This document shows positions 60,217 to 64,000 of a stretch of 64,000 nucleotides of DNA, in pieces (the stretch's first letter is position 1; every line of letters begins with the position of its first letter). Position numbers and translations under genes: made by a program. This DNA comes from Agromyces bauzanensis. GTDB taxonomy: Bacteria > Actinomycetota > Actinomycetes > Actinomycetales > Microbacteriaceae. The notes under the pieces are model-generated. The model was not told the origin of the DNA. It did not search any database and saw only the letters and a list, made by a program, of their open reading frames with translations. The DNA lies in contig NZ_BMMD01000018.1 in NCBI RefSeq assembly GCF_014645655.1, positions 1 through 64,000 on the forward strand. The letters are read 5' to 3'.

Positions 60217-61581
60217 ATGGCCCGCCCCACCTCCGCATTCCGTTGCACCGAGTGCGGGTGGACCACCGTCAAGTGGGCGGGCCGATGCGCCGAATGCCAG
60301 CAGTGGGGCACGGTGATCGACGTGGCCGAGCAGACCGGCATCGTGCGCTCGCTCCAGTCCATCGCGCCGAGCGCGTCCCGGGCCGCGCGGCCCATCGCCG
60401 AGGTCCAGACCGAGGATGCGGCACACCGGGCGACCGGCATCGGCGAGTTCGACCGGGTGCTCGGCGGCGGCATCGTCGCGGGCGCCGCGATCCTCCTCTC
60501 GGGCGAGCCGGGCGTCGGCAAGTCCACGCTGCTCCTCGAGGTGGCAGCGCGGGTCGCGGCCACTGGGCGACGCGTGCTCTACGTGAGCGCCGAGGAATCC
60601 ACCGCGCAGGTGCGCCTCCGCGCGGGTCGCACGGGCGCGCTGCACGACGAGCTCTACCTCGCCGCGGAGACCGACCTCGCCACGATCCTCGGCCAGATCG
60701 ACCGGGTCGCCCCCGAGCTGCTCGTGGTCGATTCCGTGCAGACCGTGTCGAGCTCACTCTCCGACGGCCTGCCCGGCCAGCCGAGCCAGGTGCGAGAGGT
60801 GGCATCCACGCTCATCCGGGTCGCGAAGGAGCGGCAGCTGCCCGTGCTCCTCGTCGGTCACGTCACGAAGGACGGCACGATTGCAGGTCCCCGCCTGCTC
60901 GAACACCTCGTCGACGTGGTCTGCCAGTTCGAGGGCGACCGGCAGACCGCGCTGCGATTCGTGCGCGCCCTGAAGAACCGATTCGGTCCCACCGACGAGG
61001 TCGGCTGCTTCGAGATGACCGGCGACGGCATCGCCGAGGTGCCCGATCCATCGGGCCTCTTCCTCAGCCGCTCCCGCAACGCCGTGAGCGGCACGTGCGT
61101 CACCGTCGCGCTCGAGGGGCGCCGCGCGCTCCCCGTCGAGGTGCAGGCGCTCGTCGTGACCACCAGGGCGCCGCAACCGCGCCGCGTCGTCAACGGCGTC
61201 GACCCGTCACGCGTCGCCATGATCATCGCCGTGCTCGAGCGCCGTGCCGGCCTCAAGCAGCTCGGCGAGCACGATGTGTACGTGTCGACGGTCGGGGGCG
61301 TTCGCCTCGCCGAGCCTGGCGCCGACCTCGCCATCGCCGTGGCCATCGCGTCGGCGATGCGCGACCGAGCGGTGCCGCACGAGCTCGCCGCGTTCGGCGA
61401 GATCAGCCTCGCGGGCGAGGTGCGGCCGGTCACGTCGGCCCGGCAGCGGGGCAGCGAGGCGCGGCGACTCGGCTACACGATGATCCTCGACATGGAGGCC
61501 GGCACCGTGCACGCGGCCGTCGAGCGTGCCATGATCGCCTCGGCATCGAGCCGCGAGCGCGAGCGCGACGCGGCCTTCTGA
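60217..61581 (+). CDS. radA: DNA repair protein RadA
   Basis: RadA is a RecA-like ATPase that helps branch migration in recombination. The 454-residue product has the N-terminal zinc finger (C10, C13, C24, C27 in CTECGWTTVKWAGRCAEC), Walker A GEPGVGKST (96-104), LLVVDSVQTV as Walker B, the RadA signature KNRFGPTDEVG and the Lon-like C-terminal domain (VYVSTVGGVRLAEPGADLAI, FGEISLAGEVRPV). It lies 9 bases after the SGNH gene. Confidence 0.96.
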   Translation: MARPTSAFRCTECGWTTVKWAGRCAECQQWGTVIDVAEQTGIVRSLQSIAPSASRAARPIAEVQTEDAAHRATGIGEFDRVLGGGIVAGAAILLSGEPGVGKSTLLLEVAARVAATGRRVLYVSAEESTAQVRLRAGRTGALHDELYLAAETDLATILGQIDRVAPELLVVDSVQTVSSSLSDGLPGQPSQVREVASTLIRVAKERQLPVLLVGHVTKDGTIAGPRLLEHLVDVVCQFEGDRQTALRFVRALKNRFGPTDEVGCFEMTGDGIAEVPDPSGLFLSRSRNAVSGTCVTVALEGRRALPVEVQALVVTTRAPQPRRVVNGVDPSRVAMIIAVLERRAGLKQLGEHDVYVSTVGGVRLAEPGADLAIAVAIASAMRDRAVPHELAAFGEISLAGEVRPVTSARQRGSEARRLGYTMILDMEAGTVHAAVERAMIASASSRERERDAAF

Positions 61582-61587
61582 GTCCGT

Positions 61588-61998
61588 CTACGCCTCGAGC
61601 GCCCTGAGCAGCTCGGTTGGCGGCGCCTGCATCGGGTGGGGACCCGCGATGTCGAGGAACACCGTCGTGATCGTCGACTCGTACCGCTTCAGGAACGAGC
61701 GCAGCCACGCGGGGCTCTGCAGGCCGACCGCGGGCGGGAGGTTGGCCGGCTTGTTCGCGGCGTCACTGAAGAGCAGGAGCGCGACCTCGCCGGAGTCGGG
61801 ATCGCGATAGGTCCACACTTCACCGCCGTCGAGCGGCGTGTCGCGCGGACCGGGCTTGATGAGCGGCACGACGGTGTTGCCGTTGCGCAGCGCAAGCGCC
61901 ACCGCTGCCATGTCCTGCCGCTCGAGCGCCTCCGCGAGCGCCTGCGAGCGGAACTCGATCGGCTCGGCGGACGTGCCGGGTCTCCTGCGCTGCGCCAT
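61588..61998 (-). CDS. SseB-family domain protein
   Basis: A 136-residue product from ATG 61998 (MAQRRRPGTSAEPIEFRSQA). NTVVPLIKPGPRDTPLDGGE, GEVALLLFSDAANKPANLPP and STITTVFLDIAGPHPMQAPP fit the SseB N-terminal-like fold (type III secretion-associated name, but widespread in actinobacteria with unknown function). It has no signal peptide. It is convergent with radA, 6 bases apart. Confidence 0.7.
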   Translation of the reverse strand: MAQRRRPGTSAEPIEFRSQALAEALERQDMAAVALALRNGNTVVPLIKPGPRDTPLDGGEVWTYRDPDSGEVALLLFSDAANKPANLPPAVGLQSPAWLRSFLKRYESTITTVFLDIAGPHPMQAPPTELLRALEA

Positions 61999-62019
61999 TC
62001 TCCCAGCGTATCGAGCGGA

Positions 62020-62290
62020 TGCCACCCGCCGGTGTCCGTCCGCGGTTGGCGAACCCGCGGCATCCGTACGCCAGGAGCCGCCGAGGTCGCTGTTCAGCAG
62101 GCCGATGCGCTCCGAGGGGTCGAGCTCATCACGACGCAGTTCGGCGCGCTCGAGTCGGTCGGCCCTGGAGCCCGAGGTGCTCTTCCGCCGACGATGGCCG
62201 CCGCGTGCTCCCGGTCAACGCCGGGGAACCGCTCCGCGAGGCGATCCACCACGCGATCGAGGGCCTGCGCTTCCTCTTCGATGTGCGCGT
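62020..62290 (-). pseudogene. Remnant of a small three-helix dimerisation-type protein
   Basis: This 375-base stretch (62002-62376) has no intact gene, but the minus strand carries coding-like pieces in different frames. IEEEAQALDRVVDRLAERFP with GVDREHAAAIVG resembles the actinobacterial three-helix bundle dimerisation domain. AEEHLGLQGR follows in a second frame and RADRLERAELRRDELDPSER in a third. Frame changes near 62185 and 62160 are needed to join them. No start with a ribosome binding site was found. Confidence 0.5.
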
Positions 62291-62376
62291 GACGAGTCTC
62301 CGCTCCGGGGCCTCGGCGATCAAGCCTTCACCGGGTGTGCCCACCCGCGTTTCACAGCGGGAGCGAAGACGTGAGG

Positions 62377-62664
62377 CTACATCGGGGGCTCGGGAAGCAC
62401 GGTGAGTCCGCGGGTGGATCCCGCCGCCTCCGCGAGCTTCTCGAGCCAGTCCCGGTTCAGCAGCGGGTGGCGGTTGCCGTGGTAGACGAACTGCAACGGC
62501 GTCTCGGGGGTCATCCAGATGACCCGCTCCCGCTTGCCGTCCTCGAGGACGAGGGGGAATCGCTCCTGGCGCCGCAGCTTGTCGATGATCACGACCTGCA
62601 GGTGCGCCAACGTGCGATCCTCGATGTCCACCTCGAAATCACGGTCGTACACCAAGACGCCCAC
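62377..62664 (-). CDS. Small conserved protein (DUF7882-like)
   Basis: From GTG 62664 the 95-residue product reads VGVLVYDRDFEVDIEDRTLA, HLQVVIIDKLRRQERFPLVL and LQFVYHGNRHPLLNRDWLEK, ending GLTVLPEPPM. This pattern (FEIDDRTLAHL, LQFVY, LPEP) is that of a small family abundant in Microbacteriaceae, sometimes mislabelled as ATP-dependent DNA ligase and now, from memory, DUF7882. The function is unknown; its multicopy nature in this family hints at a structural or regulatory role. Confidence 0.75.
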   Translation of the reverse strand: MGVLVYDRDFEVDIEDRTLAHLQVVIIDKLRRQERFPLVLEDGKRERVIWMTPETPLQFVYHGNRHPLLNRDWLEKLAEAAGSTRGLTVLPEPPM

Positions 62665-62744
62665 GCATGCTCCTGACCGAATGCTTCCCACGGCCCACTC
62701 TGCCCCGGAATGCCGGACTCCGCCAGTCCCGAAGCAGATGCGCG

Positions 62745-63380
62745 TCAGTAGAGCAGGAACTGCTTCCGTGCGGCCGACTCGAACCCGTCGACCGAGACCG
62801 AGAGGTGATATGACGCGCCGCCGGCCGGCACCGCCTCGCGCGGCCCGTCGCACGTCTCGACACTCGAACGGGTGCGGTCCCAGACGATCGGCACGCTCGA
62901 GCTGACCGGTGTCCCGGGCGTGAGCGACACGTCCGCGTCGATCGCGTCGACCTGGCAGTCGGTCGAGAGCCAATAGACCTCGTCACCGCTCGTGATCGTG
63001 AACACCTGCGCCTTGGTTCCGGCGTTCAGCACGCAGATGTTCGTGCCGATGTTGGTGATCGTGACGGACAGTTGGGGCTGCTCCGCGGCCTCGTAACCGG
63101 ACTTGTCGGTGACCGCCTCGACCACGATGTTCTTCGCCGCGCAGGCGTCCCCGTCGGCGGCCGTGGGCTCGGTCGGGATCGCGGTCGTGACGGCGTCGGT
63201 CGTCACGGGCGGGTTCGTCGCGCCCGGAGCATCCGGCTCGCCGCCCTCACTCGATCCGGGCCGCACGATGATGAGCACGACCGCGACGATGACGGCGATG
63301 AGTCCGAGCAGCACCATCAGCCGACGCCGCCGGTACACCTGCGGGGGTTGCCGCGGTGCCGGAGCGGGATTCGTCGACAT
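62745..63380 (-). CDS. Membrane-anchored extracytoplasmic protein of unknown function
   Basis: From ATG 63380 the product has 211 residues: a Pro-rich basic start, one membrane segment (about 21-40, LMVLLGLIAVIVAVVLIIVR), a Thr/Pro/Gly-rich linker, then a beta-rich domain with four cysteines (DACAAKN, NICVLNAG, STDCQVDA, ETCDGPRE). The domain resembles the immunoglobulin-like DUF4232-type folds of actinobacterial lipoproteins, but I cannot name it with certainty. It probably lies outside the membrane. Confidence 0.75.
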   Translation of the reverse strand: MSTNPAPAPRQPPQVYRRRRLMVLLGLIAVIVAVVLIIVRPGSSEGGEPDAPGATNPPVTTDAVTTAIPTEPTAADGDACAAKNIVVEAVTDKSGYEAAEQPQLSVTITNIGTNICVLNAGTKAQVFTITSGDEVYWLSTDCQVDAIDADVSLTPGTPVSSSVPIVWDRTRSSVETCDGPREAVPAGGASYHLSVSVDGFESAARKQFLLY

Positions 63381-63442
63381 GGTCACAGGGTACGACCGGC
63401 ATGCCCCGGCGGGCGGCACCCGGTCGGCGTGCCGAGTCGCTG

Positions 63443-63946
63443 TCAGAGAAGCTTCAGCATGCGGGTGTTGCCGAGGGTGTTCTGCTTCACGCGGGCGAGG
63501 TCGAGGAACTCGGCGACGCCCTCGTCGTGCGAACGCACGAGCTCGGCGTACACGTCGGGGTCGACCGAATCGGAACCCATGTCCTCGAAGCCGTGGCGCC
63601 CGAAGAAGTTCACCTCGAAGGTGAGGCAGAACAGGCGCTCGAGGCCGAGCTCGCGGGCGTCCGCCTCGAGCGCGTCGAGCAGCGCGTGCCCCACGCCCCG
63701 GCCGAGCCAGCGCTCGCCCACGGCGAGCGTACGCACCTCGCCGAGGTCCTCCCAGAGCACGTGCAACGCGCCCGCACCGATGAGCGTGCCGTCGGATGCC
63801 TCGGCCACGCGGAACTCCTGCACGTCGCCGTAGAGATCGACGCGCTCCTTGCCGAGCAGGATGCGTCGCGAGACGAGCGGCTCCACGAGTGCGAGGATCT
63901 TCGGCACGTCGCTCGTGCGCGCGCGGCGCACCGAGAAGTCGGTCAT
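63443..63946 (-). CDS. Amino-acid N-acetyltransferase (ArgA-like GNAT)
   Basis: A GNAT enzyme of the group that makes N-acetylglutamate for arginine synthesis in actinobacteria. From ATG 63946 it has 167 residues: VRRARTSDVPKILALVEPLV, RILLGKERVDLYGDVQEFRV, GAGALHVLWEDLGEVRTLAV, the acetyl-CoA loop RWLGRGVGHALLDALEADAR and LERLFCLTFEVNFFGRHGFE. The pattern closely follows short-form ArgA. No other arginine gene is in the window, so the role is inferred from family only. Confidence 0.88.
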   Translation of the reverse strand: MTDFSVRRARTSDVPKILALVEPLVSRRILLGKERVDLYGDVQEFRVAEASDGTLIGAGALHVLWEDLGEVRTLAVGERWLGRGVGHALLDALEADARELGLERLFCLTFEVNFFGRHGFEDMGSDSVDPDVYAELVRSHDEGVAEFLDLARVKQNTLGNTRMLKLL

Positions 63947-64000
63947 CCGATCATCGTAAACGCAGACGACGAGGACGGATGCCGCAGCCTGCCCCGGCAC

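Overview
The window comes from a high-GC actinobacterium, most probably a member of the Microbacteriaceae (Agromyces/Microbacterium-like). The reasons are the very high GC at third codon positions, an actinobacterial S10-spc operon with Ala/Lys-rich extensions on L15 and L29, and several small proteins that I know mainly from this family (DUF5997, DUF1684, DUF6412-like, DUF7882-like, and a stand-alone LysR effector domain). The genus cannot be fixed from sequence alone. Family assignments rest on remembered motifs, not on a search.

Layout. 1-5.1 kb is a sugar (mannitol-type) PTS locus in decay: the end of an IS630-type element sits in a broken mtlA, then come an intact ptsI, a ptsH with an apparent internal deletion, a small IIB gene, and a divergent, heavily deleted PTS regulator. 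5.2-17.7 kb is one long minus-strand ribosomal operon running rpsJ to map (S10 plus spc genes with secY and adk). 17.7-19.9 kb is a leader with two perfect hairpins and two broken genes (OsmC-like and an acyltransferase) joined tail to tail. 20-24.6 kb is the str operon (rpsL-rpsG-fusA-tuf) with a clear promoter. 24.7-27.9 kb holds small membrane or unknown genes, two of them frameshifted. 28.1-35.7 kb is rpoB-rpoC with a near-consensus promoter and TTG starts.

From 35.8 kb the content is accessory and housekeeping: tandem spermidine-synthase-like genes; a two-component system whose kinase is frameshifted at a pentanucleotide repeat; the 5-oxoprolinase genes pxpA-pxpB-pxpC; a PQQ-type sugar dehydrogenase lipoprotein; SprT-like and CGNR zinc proteins; ComB-like; a coiled-coil membrane protein; a DEAD-box helicase; a nucleoside hydrolase; NUDIX; an esterase; a DUF5997/LysR-effector pair; a glutamine amidotransferase; a short YidC paralogue with a DUF6412-like partner; GlsB; a DinB-type polymerase; tRNA-Ser(CGA); an SGNH hydrolase; radA; and two GNAT acetyltransferases.

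Three themes cut across the genes. First, frameshifts and deletions lie only in dispensable genes, while about 30 kb of translation and transcription genes are clean. This argues for real gene decay rather than sequencing error. Second, a short REP-like element (core TCGACAGGCTCA) lies between genes and is also translated inside adk and map. Third, the heptamer GGATGCC/GGCATCC recurs throughout, in coding sequence as an unusual Ala-Asp-Ala or Ala-Ser codon string and between genes as the arms of perfect hairpins. I found no CRISPR array, defence system, prophage or biosynthetic cluster.
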